Shown: positions 1-12,595 of the stretch, piece after piece
Layout of the letters: each line of letters starts with the position of its first letter
How positions within the stretch are numbered: position 1 is the stretch's first letter
Source of the DNA: Protula sp. h YS-2021
Lineage: Eukaryota > Annelida > Polychaeta > Sabellida > Serpulidae
Direction of reading: 5' to 3'
NCBI GenBank assembly: GCA_949752745.1
Contig: OX457028.1
Coordinates: forward strand, 26,355,458-26,419,457
Length of the DNA stretch: 64,000 nt
The notes under the pieces: model-generated
Seen by the model: the letters and a program-made list of their open reading frames with translations, nothing else
What the model was told of the DNA's origin: nothing
Databases searched by the model: none
Translations under genes and position numbers: made by a program

Positions 1-1620
1 ACTTAAGCGGCATCAGCAAACTTACACACGCCCTATCCATTGAACAAAATTTCATCTTACTGGCTCCACTGACCGTCACAGGATCCTTGTTACACACATT
101 TCTTGGGCTGACAACATACCAACGACATTATGTAACTTACCCGTTTTGGGCAGATCCTTCTACAGCTTCACTTGTCCCTACCTGTGATATTTCCACTGTG
201 ACATCTGCAGGCTTCGGGATGGAACTTTTGGCCGCCCCATTTTCTTCGACACTAGGTAGTGGCTTTTCTTTTGATGTTTCACCTGTAACATGAGGTCGCA
301 AATATTCGGTGAGCTTAAGTAAGGTGTCTAAACTAACACACATTGTCTGTTGAACCAGCTCTGATGCTACACTGGTATTCAAAACTTCATGAAGTCGTTC
401 TTACACACATTACCTAAACTTACAACATATTCATGACATGTTTTAAGTTTGATTTATTTCCACATTTGACTTGGTGTAGCACAATCGAGCACAAAGTCAC
501 AGCTTTGAACACTTAAGTCGATGTAGCATACACTAATACAAAGTCGCAAGTATGGTGTGAACTTTAGCGGCATCAGCAAACATACACACACCCTATCCGT
601 TGAACAAAATCTCATGCTACTTGCTGCACTGACCGTGAATTACAGCCTTGTCACAAGCATTCCTAAGATGACAACACTGCTCACCTTAAGCTTCCAACAT
701 AGCCGCGACATGTTTTAACTTTGATTTATCTCCTCATTTGACTTAATGTACCATACGTCACTACAAATCACAGTTTTGTAGGGAACTTAAGCTGATGCAG
801 CAAACAGACGCACACCCTCTCTGTTGAACCAAAATCCAACGGTCCTTGCTACTTTGAACATCAAAGGGTACTTGTCACATGATTACATCAGCTTAGGCGT
901 ACAACATACCCGTAACATGTTTTAGCTATGATTTGTTTCTACATTTAACTCGAAGCATTTGTTTCTACATTTAACTCGAAGCAGCATACGGTAATACAAA
1001 GTCGCAAGTATGGTGTGAACGTAAGCGGCATCAGCAAACATACACACGCCCTATCCATTGAACAAAATCTGATCTTACTGGCTCCACTGACCGGCACAGA
1101 ATCCTTGTTACACACATTTCTTGAGCTGACAACATACCAACGACATTATGCAACTTACCAGTTTTGGGCAGATCCTTCTACAGCTTCACTTGTCTCTTCC
1201 TGTGATATTTCCTCTGTGACATCTACGGGCTTCGGGATGGAACTTTTGGCCGCCCCATTTTCTTCGACAGTGAGTAGTGCCTAATCTTTTGATGCTTCAC
1301 CTGTAACATGAAGTCGCAAATATTCGGTGAGCTTAAGTAAGGTGTCTAAACTAACACACACATTGTCTGTTCAACCAGCTCTGATACTACATTGGCATTC
1401 AAAACTTCATGAAGTCGTTCTTACCGACATTACCTAAGCTTGCAACATATTCATGACATGTTTTAAGTTTGATTTATTTCCACATTTGACTTGGTGTAGC
1501 ACAATCGAGCACAAAGTCACAGCTTTGAACACTTAAGTCGATGTAGCATACGCTAATACAAAGCCGCAAGTATGGTGTGAACTTAAGCAGTATCAGCAAA
1601 CATACACACACCCTATCCGT

Positions 1621-1863
1621 AGAGACCAAACTCGGTGGTCTAGTGGTTAGAGTGTCCGCCTCGAGACTGGAAGATCGTGGGTTCAAACCCCGGTCGGGTC
1701 ATACCTAAGACTTTAAAATTGGGACTCCTCCTTGCTACCCTGTGAGGCACTCCACATGTAAGGGTTAGGAGGGCTGGAATGCCCCATTTCAGTATAATGT
1801 GGCAGGGGGATCCTGATATGACCATAGCAGTTGAAAGGGATCTAAAGAACAATACAATACAAT
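1621..1863 (+). mobile_element. tRNA-derived SINE, copy 1
   Basis: This is a ~243-bp SINE. A tRNA-like head carries an RNA polymerase III box A (TGGTCTAGTGG, 1636-1646) and box B (GGTTCAAACCC, 1680-1690). A unique body follows (TAAGACTTTAAAATTGGGAC, TGTAAGGGTTAG, TAATGTGGCAGGGGGATCC) and then a 3' tail of ACAAT/ACAATAC repeats. Target duplication ACCCTATCCGT flanks it (1610-1620 and 1864-1874), so it jumped into a satellite subunit. A 4-base deletion after GTTAG separates it from the other copies. Confidence 0.9.
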
Positions 1864-2437
1864 ACCCTATCCGTTGAACAAAATCTCATGCTACTTGCTG
1901 CACTGACCGTAAGCTTCCAACATAGCCGCGACATGTTTTAACTTTGACTTATCTCCTCATTTGACTTGATGTACTATACGTCACTGCAAGTCACAGTTTT
2001 GTCGTGAATAGCTGATGAAGCAAATAGACACACACCCTTTCCTTTGAACAAAACCCAATGTTACTAACCACTCTACACTGAACGTCAAAGTATCATTTAC
2101 ATATACATGACGACACACCTCACTTAAGCTTACAGCATTCCCGCGACATGCTTCCACATATATATCTCCTCGTTTGACTCGATGTAGCACACTATTATAC
2201 CAAGCCACAAGTATGTTTGGATCTTAAGCGGCATTCGCAAACATACGCACACCCTATCCGTTGAACAAAATCTCATCTTACTTCTGCACTGACGGTGAAT
2301 TACAGCCTTGTCAGAAGCATTACCTAAGATGACAACACAGCTCAGGTTAAGCTTCCAACATACCCGCGACATGATTTATCTATGATTTATTTCTGCATTT
2401 AACTCGAAGCATTTGTTTCTACTTTTAACTCGAAGCA

Positions 2438-2679
2438 AACCAGCCTCGGTGGCCTAGTGGTTAGAGTGTCCGCCTCGAGACTGGAAGATCGTGGGTTCAA
2501 ACCCGGGTCGGGTCATACCTAAGACTTTAAAATTGGGACTCCTCCTTGCTACCCTGTGAGGTACTCCACATGTAAGGGTTAGAAGGAGGGCTGGAATGCC
2601 CCATTTCAGTATAATGTGGCAGGGGGATCCCGATATGACCATAGCAGTTGAAAGGGATCTAAAGAACAATACAAAAAAA
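2438..2679 (+). mobile_element. tRNA-derived SINE, copy 2
   Basis: Same SINE family with CCTAGTGG box A and GGTTCAAACCC box B. It ends in an A-rich tail rather than ACAATAC repeats. Target duplication AACTCGAAGCA flanks it (2427-2437 and 2680-2690). The same satellite position in copies 2 and 3 is empty (AACTCGAAGCAGCATACG continues without interruption near 5157), so this insertion is younger than the higher-order duplication. Confidence 0.9.
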
Positions 2680-2725
2680 AACTCGAAGCAGCATACGCTA
2701 ATACAAAGTCGCAAGTATGGTGTGA

Positions 2726-5200
2726 ACTTAAGCGGCATCAGCAAACTTACACACGCCCTATCCATTGAACAAAATTTCATCTTACTGGCTCCACTGTCCG
2801 TCACAGGATCCTTTTTACACACATTTCTTGGGCTGACAACATACCAACGACATTATGTAACTTACCCGTTTTGGGCAGATCCTTCTACAGCTTCACTTGT
2901 CCCTACCTGTGATATTTCCACTGTGACATCTGCAGGCTTCGGGATGGAACTTTTGGCCGCCCCATTTTCTTCGACACTAGGTAGTGGCTTTTCTTTTGAT
3001 GTTTCACCTATAACATGAGGTCGCAATTATTCGGTGAGCTTAAGTAAGATGTCTAAACTAACACACATTGTCTGTTGAACCAGCTCTGATGCTACACTGG
3101 TATTCAAAACTTCATGAAGTCGTTCTTACACACATTACCTAAACTTACAACATATTCATGACATGTTTTAAGTTTGATTTATTTCCACATTTGACTTGGT
3201 GTAGCACAATCGAGCACAAGTCACAGCTTTGAACACTTAAGTCGATGTAGCATACACTAATACAAAGTCGCAAGTATGGTGTGAACTTTAGCGGCATCAG
3301 CAAACATACACACACCCTATCCGTTGAACAAAATCTCATGCTACTTGCTGCACTGACCGTGAATTACAGCCTTGTCACAAGCATTCCTAAGATGACAACA
3401 CTGCTCACCTTAAGCTTCCAACATAGCCGCGACATGTTTTAACTTTGATTTATCTCCTCATTTGACTTAATGTACCATACGTCACTACAAATCACAGTTT
3501 TGTAGGGAACTTAAGCTGATGCAGCAAACAGACGCACACCCTCTCTGTTGAACCAAAATCCAACGGTCCTTGCTACTTTGAACATCAAAGGGTACTTGTC
3601 ACATGATTACATCAGCTTAGGCGTACAACATACCCGTAACATGTTTTAGCTATGATTTGTTTCTACATTTAACTCGAAGCATTTGTTTCTACATTTAACT
3701 CGAAGCAGCATACGGTAATACAAAGTCGCAAGTATGGTGTGAACGTAAGCGGCATCAGCAAACATACACACGCCCTATCCATTGAACAAAATCTGATCTT
3801 ACTGGCTCCACTGACCGGTACAGAATCCTTGTTACACACATTTCTTGGGCTGACAACATACCAACGACATTATGTAACTTACCCGTTTTGGGCAGATCCT
3901 TCTACAGCTTCACTTGTCTCTTCCTGTGATATTTCCTCTGTGACATCTACGGGCTTCGGGATGGAACTTTTGGCCGCCCCATTTTCTTCGACAGTGAGTA
4001 GTGCCTAATCTTTTGATGCTTCACCTGTAACATGAAGTCGCAAATATTCGGTGAGCTTAAGTAAGGTGTCTAAACTAACACACACATTGTCTGTTCAACC
4101 AGCTCTGATACTACATTGGCATTCAAAACTTCATGAAGTCGTTCTTACCGACATTACCTAAGCTTGCAACATATTCATGACATGTTTTAAGTTTGATTTA
4201 TTTCCACATTTGACTTGGTGTAGCACAATCGAGCACAAAGTCACAGCTTTGAACACTTAAGTCGATGTAGTATACGCTAATACAAAGCCGCAAGTATGGT
4301 GTGAACTTAAGCAGTATCAGCAAACATACACACACCCTATCCGCAGAGACCAAACTCGGTGGTCTAGTGGTTAGAGTGTCCGCCTCGAGACTGGAAGATC
4401 GTGGGTTCAAACCCCGGTCGGGTCATACCTAAGACTTTAAAAATTGGGACTCCTCCTTGCTACCCTGTGAGGCACTCCACATGTAAGGGTTAGAAGGAGG
4501 GCTGGAATGCCCCATTTCAGTATAATGTGGCAGGGGGATCCCGATATGACCATAGCAGTTGAAAGGGATCTAAAGAACAATACAATACAATACCCTATCC
4601 GTTGAACAAAATCTCATGCTACTTGCTGCACTGACCGTAAGCTTCCAACATAGCCGCGACATGTTTTAACTTTGACTTATCTCCTCATTTGACTTGATGT
4701 ACTATACGTCACTGCAAGTCACAGTTTTGTCGTGAATAGCTGATGAAGCAAATAGACACACACCCTTTCCTTTGAACAAAACCCAATGTTACTAACCACT
4801 CTACACTGAACGTCAAAGTATCATTTACATATACATGACGACACACCTCACTTAAGCTTACAGCATTCCCGCGACATGCTTCCACATATATATCTCCTCG
4901 TTTGACTCGATGTAGCACACTATTATACCAAGTCACAAGTATGTTTGGATCTTAAGCGGAATTCGCAAACATACGCACACCCTATCCGTTGATCAAAATC
5001 TCATCTTACTTCTGCACTGACGGTGAATTACAGCCTTGTCAGAAGCATTACCTAAGATGACAACACAGCTCAGCTTAAGCTTCCAACATACCCGCGACAT
5101 GATTTATTTGTGATTTATTTCTGCATTTAACTCGAAGCATTTGTTTCTACTTTTAACTCGAAGCAGCATACGCTAATACAAAGTCGCAAGTATGGTGTGA
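2726..5200. repeat. Higher-order repeat copy 2
   Basis: This copy is 2475 bp and nearly base-identical to copy 1 apart from scattered substitutions. It carries the shared SINE at 4345-4591 but lacks the SINE found at 2438 in copy 1. The marker GTGAACGTAAGCGGCATC recurs at about 1011, 3735 and 6211, confirming the period. Confidence 0.88.
4345..4591 (+). mobile_element. tRNA-derived SINE, copy 3 (same site as copies 1 and 4)
   Basis: SINE with the AGAGACCAAACTCGG start and box A/box B as in copy 1. It is flanked by ACCCTATCCGC (4334-4344) and ACCCTATCCGT (4592-4602). The identical insertion point relative to the satellite cycle shows that it was amplified together with the satellite rather than inserted independently. 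Confidence 0.9.
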
Positions 5201-7560
5201 ACTTAAGCGGCATCAGCAAACTTACACACGCCCTATCCATTGAACAAAATTTCATCTTACTGGCTCCACTGACCGTCACAGGATCATTGTTACACACATT
5301 TCTTGGGCTGACAACATACCAACGACATTATGTAACTTACCCGTTTTGGGCAGATCCTTCTACAGCTTCACTTGTCCCTACCTGTGATATTTCCACTGTG
5401 ACATCTGCAGGCTTCGGGATATAACTTTTGGCCGCCCCATTTTCTTCGACACTAGGTAGTGGCTTTTCTTTTGATGGTTCACCTTTAACATGAGGTCGCA
5501 AATATTCGGTGAGCTTAAGTAAGATGTCTAAACTAACACACATTGTCTGTTGAACCAGCTCTGATGCTACACTGGTATTCAAAACTTCATGAAGTCGTTC
5601 TTACACACATTACCTAAACTTACAACATATTCATGACATGTTTTAAGTTTGATTTATTTCCACATTTGACTTGGTGTAGCACAATCGAGCACAAAGTCAC
5701 AGCTTTGAACACTTAAGTCGATGTAGCATACACTAATACAAAGTCGCAAGTATGGTGTGAACTTTAGCGGCATCAGCAAACATACACACACCCTATCCGT
5801 TGAACAAAATCTCATGCTACTTGCTGCACTGACCGTGAATTACAGCCTTGTCACAAGCATTCCTAAGATGACAACACTGCTCACCTTAAGCTTCCAACAT
5901 AGCCGCGACATGTTTTAACTTTGATTTATCTCCTCATTTGACTTAATGTACCATACGTCACTACAAATCACAGTTTTGTAGGGAACTTAAGCTGATGCAG
6001 CAAACAGACGCACACCCTCTCTGTTGAACCAAAATCGAACGGTCCTTGCTACTTTGAACATCAAAGGGTACTTGTCACATGATTACATCAGCTTAGGCGT
6101 ACAACATACCCGTAACATGTTTTATCTATGATTTGTTTCTACATTTAACTCGAAGCATTTGTTTCTACATTTAACTCGAAGCAGCATACGCTAATACAAA
6201 GTCGCAAGTATGGTGTGAACGTAAGCGGCATCAGCAAACATACACACGCCCTATCCATTGAACAAAATCTGATCTTACTGGCTCCACTGACCGGCACAGA
6301 ATCCTTGTTACACACATTTCTTGAGCTGACAACATACCAACGACATTATGTAACTTACCCGTTTTGGGCAGATCCTTCTACAGCTTCACTTGTCTCTTCC
6401 TGTGATATTTCCTCTGTGACATCTACGGGCTTCGGGATGGAACTTTTGGCCGCCCCATTTTCTTCGACAGTGAGTGGTGCCTAATCTTTTGATGTTTTCA
6501 CCTGTAACATGAAATCGCAAATATTCGGTGAGCTTAAGTAAGGTGTCTAAACTAACACACACATTGTCTGTTCAACCAGCTCTGATACTACATTGGCATT
6601 CAAAACTTCATGAAGTCGTTCTTACCGACATTACCTAAGCTTGCAACATATTCATGACATGTTTTAAGTTTGATTTATTTCCACATTTGACTTGGTGTAG
6701 CACAATCGAGCACAAAGTCACAGCTTTGAACACTTAAGTCGATGTAGCATACGCTAATACAAAGCCGCAAGTATGGTGTGAACTTAAGCAGTATCAGCAA
6801 ACATACACACACCCTATCCGTAGAGACCAAACTCGGTGGTCTAGTGGTTAGAGTGTCCGCCTCGAGACTGGAAGATCGTGGGTTCAAACCCCGGTCGGGT
6901 CATACCTAAGACTTTAAAATTGGGACTCCTCCTTGCTACCCTGTGAGGCACTCCACATGTAAGGGTTAGAAGGAGGGCTGGAATGCCCCATTTCAGTATA
7001 ATGTGGCAGGGGGATCCTGATATGACCATAGCAGTTGAAAGGGATCTAAAGAACAATACAATGCAATACCCTATCCGTTGAACAAAATCTCATGCTACTT
7101 GCTGCACTGACCGTAAGCTTCCAACATAGCCGCGACATGTTTTAACTTTGATTTATCTCCTCATTTGACTTGATGTACTATACGTCACTGCAAGTCGCAG
7201 TTTTGTCGTGAATAGCTGATGAAGCAAATAGACACACACCCTTTCCTTTGAACAAAACCCAATGTTACTAACCACTCTACACTGAACGTCAAAGTATCAT
7301 TTACATATACATGACGACACACCTCACTTAAGCTTACAGCATTCCCGCGACATGCTTCCACATATATATCTCCTCGTTTGACTCGATGTAGCACACTATT
7401 ATACCAAGTCACAAGTATGTTTGGATCTTAAGCGGCATTCGCAAACATACGCACACCCTATCCGTTGAACAAAATCTCATCTTACTTCTGCACTGACGGT
7501 GAATTACAGCCTTGTCACAAGCATTACCTAAAATGACAACACAGCTCAGCTTAAGCTTCC
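5201..7560. repeat. Higher-order repeat copy 3 (3' end lost)
   Basis: This copy follows copies 1 and 2 closely, including the shared SINE (6822-7067), until about 7560. There the sequence jumps through a short AT stretch (around 7562-7585) into a different subunit type. The last part of the cycle is therefore missing or replaced. Confidence 0.82.
6822..7067 (+). mobile_element. tRNA-derived SINE, copy 4 (same site as copies 1 and 3)
   Basis: Third member of the co-amplified set, flanked by ACCCTATCCGT (6811-6821 and 7068-7078). It differs from copies 1 and 3 by a few substitutions, for example ATGCAATAC in the tail. Confidence 0.9.
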
Positions 7561-10500
7561 AATTAATGATTTAATTGAATTAATGTACCATACGTCACTC
7601 CAAATCACAGTTTTGTAGGGAACTTAAGCTGATGCAGCAAACAGACGCACACCCTCTCTGTTGAACCAAAATCCAACGGTCCTTGCTACTTTGAACATCA
7701 AAGGGTACTTGTCACATGATTACGTCAGCTTAGGCGTACAACATAACCGTGACATGTTTTAACTATGATTTGTTTTTAGATTTAACTCGAAGCATTTGTT
7801 TCTACATTTAACTCGAAACAGCATACGCGAATACAAAGTCGCAAGTATGGTGTTATCTTAAGCGGCATCAGCAAACATACAACGCCCTATCCGTTGAACA
7901 AAATCTCATCTTACTGGCTCCACTGACCGTCACAGGATCCTTGTTACATTTCTTGAGCTGACAACATACCAACGACATTATGTAACTTACCCGTTTTGGG
8001 CAGATCTTCTGCAGCCTCACTTGTCTCTTCCTGTGATATTTCCACTGTGACATCTGCGAGCTTCGGGATGGAACTCTTGACCGCCCTTTGTTCTTCAACA
8101 CTGAGTAGTGGCTTATCTTTTGATGTTTCACCTGTAACATGAAGTCGCAGATATTCGGTGAGCTTAAGTAAGTTGTACAAACTAACATACACATTGTCTG
8201 TTCAACCAGCTCTGATACTACATCGATATTCCAAACTTAATGAAGTCATTCTTACACACATTACCTAAACTTACAACATATTCGTGACATGTTTTAAGTT
8301 CGATTTATTTCCACATTTGACTTGGTGTAGCAAAATCGAGGACAAAGTCACAGCTTTGAACACTTAAGCCGATGTAGAATACGCTAATACAAATTTTCAA
8401 GTATGGTGTGAACTTAAGCAGCATCAGCAAATATACACACACCCTATTCGTTGAACAAAATCTCATCTTACTTCTGCACTGAAAGTGAATTACACCGTTG
8501 TACCACTATTACCTAAGATGACAACACAGCTCAGCTTAAGCTTCCAACATACCCGTGACATGATTTAACTATGATTTGTTTCTACATTTAACTTGAAGCA
8601 TTTGTTTCTACATTTAAGTCGAAGCAGCATACGCGAATACAAAGTCGCAAGTATGGTGTGAACTTAAGCGGCATCAGCAAACATACACACGCCCTATAAA
8701 TTGAACAAAAGCTCATCTTACTTGCTGCACTGACCGTGAATTACACCCTTGTCACAAGCATTCCTAAGATGACAGCACAGCTCAGCTTAAGCTTCCAACA
8801 TAGCCGCGACATGTTTTAACTTTGATTTATCTCCTTATTTGACTTGATGTACCATACGTCACAACAAATCACAGTTTTGTAGGGAACTTAAGCTGATGCA
8901 GCAAACAGACGCACACCCTCTATGTTGAACCGAAATCCAACGGTACTTGCTACTTTGAACATCAAAGGGTACTTGTCACATGCATTACGTCAGCTTCAGC
9001 GTGCAACATACCCGTGACATGTTTTAACTATGATTTGTTTCTACATTTAAGTCGAAGCAGCATACGCTAATACAAAATCGCAAGTATGGTGTGAAGTTAA
9101 GCAGCATCAGCAAACATACACACGGCCTATCCATTGAACAAAATTTCATCTTACTGGCTCCACTGACCGTCACAGGATCCTTGTTACATTTCTGGAGCTG
9201 ACAACATACCAACGACATTATATAGCTTACCCATTTGGGCAGATTCTTCTACAACTTCACTTGTCTCTTCCTGTGATACTTCCACTGTGACATTTGCAGC
9301 TTCGGGATGGAACTTTTGGCCGCCCCACCAGGAATGACACAATATGACCTGCAACAGGTTGGCGGTGTCGTTAAACCAATAAAAAAACTAACTAACTAAC
9401 TAACTTTGGCCGCCCCATTTTCTTCGACACTGAGTATTGGCTTTTCTTTTGATGTTTCACCTGTAACATGATGTCGCAAATATTCGGTGAGTTTAAGTAA
9501 GATGTCTAAACTAACACACACATTGTCTGTTAACTAGCTCTGATACTACATTGGCATTCAAAACTTCATGAAGTGGTTCCTACAGACATTACCTAAGCCT
9601 GCAACATATTCGTGACATGTTTTAAGTTTGATTTATTTACACATTTGACTTGATGGAGCACAATCGAGCGCTAAGTCACAGCTTTGTACACTTAAGTCGA
9701 TGTCGCATACGCTAGTACAAATTTTCAAGTATGGTGTGAACTTAAGCAGCATCAGCAAACATACACACAATCTATCCGTTGAACAAAATCTCATCTTACT
9801 TGCTGCAATGACTGTGAATTACACCCTTGTCACAAGCATTACCTAAGATGACAACACAGCTCAGCTTAAGCTTCCAACATAGCCGCGACATGTTTTAACT
9901 TTGATTTATCTCCTCATTTGACTTGATGTACCATACGTCACTACAAATCACAGTTTTGTAGGGAACTTAAGCTGATGCAGCAAACAGACGCACACCCTCG
10001 CTGTTGAACCAAAATCCAACGGTCCTTGCTACTTTGAACATCAAAGGGTACTTGTCACATGATTACGTCAGCTTAGGCGTACAACATACCCGTGACATGT
10101 TTTAACTATGATTTGTTTCTACATTTAACTCAAGGCATTTGTTTCTACATTTAACTCGAAGCAGCATACGCAAATACAAAGTCGCAAGTATGGTGTTATC
10201 TTTAGCGGCATCAGCAAACATACACACGGCCTATCCGTTGAGCAAAATCTCATCTTACTGGCTCCACTGACCGTCACAGGATCCTTGTTACATACAGCTT
10301 CACTTGTCTCTTCCTGTGATATTTCCACTGTGAAATCTGGGGGCTTCGGGATGGAACTCTTGACGGCCCTATGTTCTTCAACACTGAGTTGTGGCTTATC
10401 TTTTGATGTTTCACTTGTAACATGAAGTCGCAAATATTCGGTGAGCTTAAATAAGTTGTACAAACTAACACACACGTTGTCAGTTCAACGAGATTTCCAC

Positions 10501-11067
10501 ATTTGACTTGGTGTAGCATAATCGAGCACAAAGTCACAACAAAGTATTAAACTGCCGCGTTACGTCATCTTAGGCGTGCAACATACATGTTTTAACTATG
10601 AATGGTTTCTACATTTAACTGGATGTAACTTACGCTAATTGAAAGTCGCAAGTATTGTGGAAAATTAAGCGACATCTGCAAACATGCACACACCCTATCC
10701 TTTGAACAAAATCTCATCTTACTGGCTCCATTGACCTTCACAGGATCCTTGTTACACACATTTCTTGAGCTGACAATATACCAACATCATGTAACTTACC
10801 CATTTTCGCAGGGCCGCCGCATCGCAGCCCCATGTTCTTCAACATTGAGAGGCTTATCTTCTTATTTTTCACCTGTACCATGAAGTCTCAAATATTTGGT
10901 GAGCTTATGTAAATCATAAAGTCGTTCTTAAACATATGTATGCTTAAACTTGCGACAGACCCGCATTTTGTAAATTTAAATTGACTGTAGTTTGACGTCG
11001 AACTTATGTGTTGAACTTAAGTTTCGTCCGTAAATCTACATACATCCTGTGGGTTTAGCAGTCTCAC
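7561..11067. repeat. Diverged satellite edge
   Basis: The same subunits are present but more diverged and irregularly ordered, with no clean 2475-bp cycle. Landmarks such as GCAGCAAACAGACGCACACC and AACATCAAAGGGTACTTGTC recur near 7635, 8895 and 9977. From about 10550 the subunits are increasingly degraded and truncated. A retrotransposon tail interrupts one subunit at 9328. Confidence 0.82.
9328..9404 (+). mobile_element. 3' tail of a non-LTR retrotransposon or SINE
   Basis: A 77-bp insert splits a satellite subunit. It ends in GTCGTTAAACCAAT, an A run and a (CTAA)n tail. The 13-bp target duplication TTTGGCCGCCCCA lies at 9315-9327 and 9405-9417. A simple-repeat tail plus target duplication indicates a severely 5'-truncated LINE or SINE; the family cannot be named from so short a piece. 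Confidence 0.75.
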
Positions 11068-11079
11068 ACTACGTGATGC

Positions 11080-11322
11080 GACCAGCCTCGGCGGCCTAGT
11101 GGTTAGAGTGTCCGCTTCGAGTCTGAAAGATCGTGGATTCAAACCCCGGTCGGATCATACCTAAGACATTAAAATTGGGATTCCTCCTTGCTACCCTGTG
11201 AGGTACTCCACATGTAAGGGTTAGAAGGTGGGCTGGACTGCCCCATTTTAGTATAATGTGGCAGGGGGATCCCGATATGACCATAGCAGTTGAAAGGGAT
11301 CTAAAGAACAATACAATACAAT
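11080..11322 (+). mobile_element. tRNA-derived SINE, copy 5
   Basis: Full-length but more diverged copy of the same family (CCTCGGCGGCCTAGTGG head, box B GATTCAAACCC with one change, same body and ACAATAC tail). Target duplication ACTACGTGATGC / ACTACGTGGTGC (11068-11079 and 11323-11334) has one mismatch, consistent with an older insertion. It marks the right end of the satellite block. Confidence 0.88.
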
Positions 11323-11335
11323 ACTACGTGGTGCA

Positions 11336-12595
11336 CTAAAGATCAACGACTACTTTTCATATTTTACGTTGAATACCTTTTGTGGCTGTTTAAGTGTTTA
11401 AATCGATGTAGCACTCTTACAAATGTCACAGGTATGCTGTGAACTTAAACTGTATTTAAATTTCTGGAATACGGAAGCAATATATATAAAAAAAAACAAT
11501 TATAAGTACATATTACTGTTACTGAGTTGTAGGGTTCATGTTCAGGTCAGTAGACGTGTAAAAAAAATAAGGTTTCCTGCGGTCTTGACTTCTTGGGTAA
11601 CTTAAGATTAATGCTTTGTACATACTTTTAAAAGTGTTCTATTTCACAAGTTCTCGGTTAACTTCAGTTTCTTCACATCGGGAAATAAACACAAGAGCAA
11701 AGTACCTTGTAACTTTGCTATGCTGACAATGTTGGGGTTGTCAAGGGTTTCATACTCCTAATTTGCTTGAACTTTCGTCTGAAAGAAATAACTGTATGTA
11801 CGTTTTTTCTGACTTGCTATTTGTTTTTGCTACTGATTTTCTCAAATCACTGTTTGTGGGCCAACTAAAGTTGTTTCAAATATCTCATTATACTATTTCC
11901 AAGTTTCGTTTGCAAGTCATTTTCCATGTCACTATTTTTGGGCTAGCTAAATTTTCAAACGTCTTTTTACACTCTTCTTAATCTTTTATGTTAGTGATTT
12001 TTTAAATGTCGCCACTACACTACACTTTGATTTTTTTAATGTCTTAATTTTTAAGTTAATTACAGCTTTAAATGCCTAAATACAGTCTTCCCCAGCTACT
12101 TTTAAACTATTTAGAGCCATTCTTAAATATGCCAGTAACTCACGTTTACGACATTCTCTGTTCAGTTTGGCAGCCGCCTCAAATGCGTTATCGTACTGCG
12201 GATAAGCTTTTGGTTTCTTGGATCCTAAAAAGAACATTAAACATTATTGTAATCTATACCTGCGCTCAGGGAATGCTTACAAAAATTTAGCTCAACACAG
12301 ACTTTAATAATGTTTTCGTTACACAACAGGTTGGTAAATATAACGGGTTTTTTCATTAATAATTCCACTACTGAGCACTATACCCGATTCTCTTTATTTT
12401 GTCGAATACGTATTTTTCATATATGATGTATTTTTCAGGCACTCCACCTGCATGTACCTTTTCTGAATATTTCTTCAGAACAAAAACACAACACTTTAAA
12501 CATTTAGAGCTTTCTCATATTCTCTTAATTGCAACCCCTTGTGTAATATCTAATTTTATCATGCTTTCTACTGGTTAGTGATTCTTGCTTATTAT
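11336..12595. other. AT-rich sequence without recognised features
   Basis: Strongly AT-rich, with short open frames that lack family motifs or convincing splice context. I see no gene, RNA or repeat here, apart from faint satellite echoes up to about 11450 (GATGTAGCACTCTTACAAATGTC). Confidence 0.5.

Larger units (their letters stand above)
1..2725. repeat. Higher-order repeat copy 1 (with extra SINE)
   Basis: This is the first higher-order cycle. The phrase ACTTAAGCGGCATCAGCAAA followed by CTTACACACG occurs at 1, 2726 and 5201, which gives the cycle boundaries used here. The copy is 2725 bp instead of ~2475 because a second SINE (2438-2679, plus its target duplication) sits only in this copy. 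Subunit starts fall near 10, 575, 795, 1025, 1588, 2013 and 2228. Confidence 0.88.
1..11335. repeat. Satellite block with higher-order repeat structure
   Basis: The whole stretch is built from related ~190-280 bp subunits. Each carries recognisable landmarks: TACAAAGTCGCAAGTATGG, GGCATCAGCAAACATACACA, CCCTATCCGTTGAACAAAAT, CTGACCGTGAATTACA, and CGACATGTTTTAACTTTGAT followed by TTTGACTTGATGTA. Some subunits are strongly diverged from others in the same cycle, but whole cycles of about 2475 bp repeat almost identically, so this is a higher-order repeat rather than a simple tandem array. Short open frames inside it recur once per cycle and look like by-products. The left edge is cut by the window. 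Homogeneity is highest at 1-7560 and decays towards 11 kb, as expected at the edge of a satellite block. Confidence 0.93.

Noticed and set aside
1631..1705. tRNA gene
   Set aside because: Box A and box B are present, but the anticodon and acceptor stems do not pair properly and the sequence continues into a SINE body with a target duplication. It is a SINE head, as are the other four copies.
1015..6484. Recurrent 89-residue open frames (near 1015, 3739, 6215) as a gene family
   Set aside because: They recur exactly once per satellite cycle, have no splice or domain support, and related subunits break the frame. The sequence is satellite.
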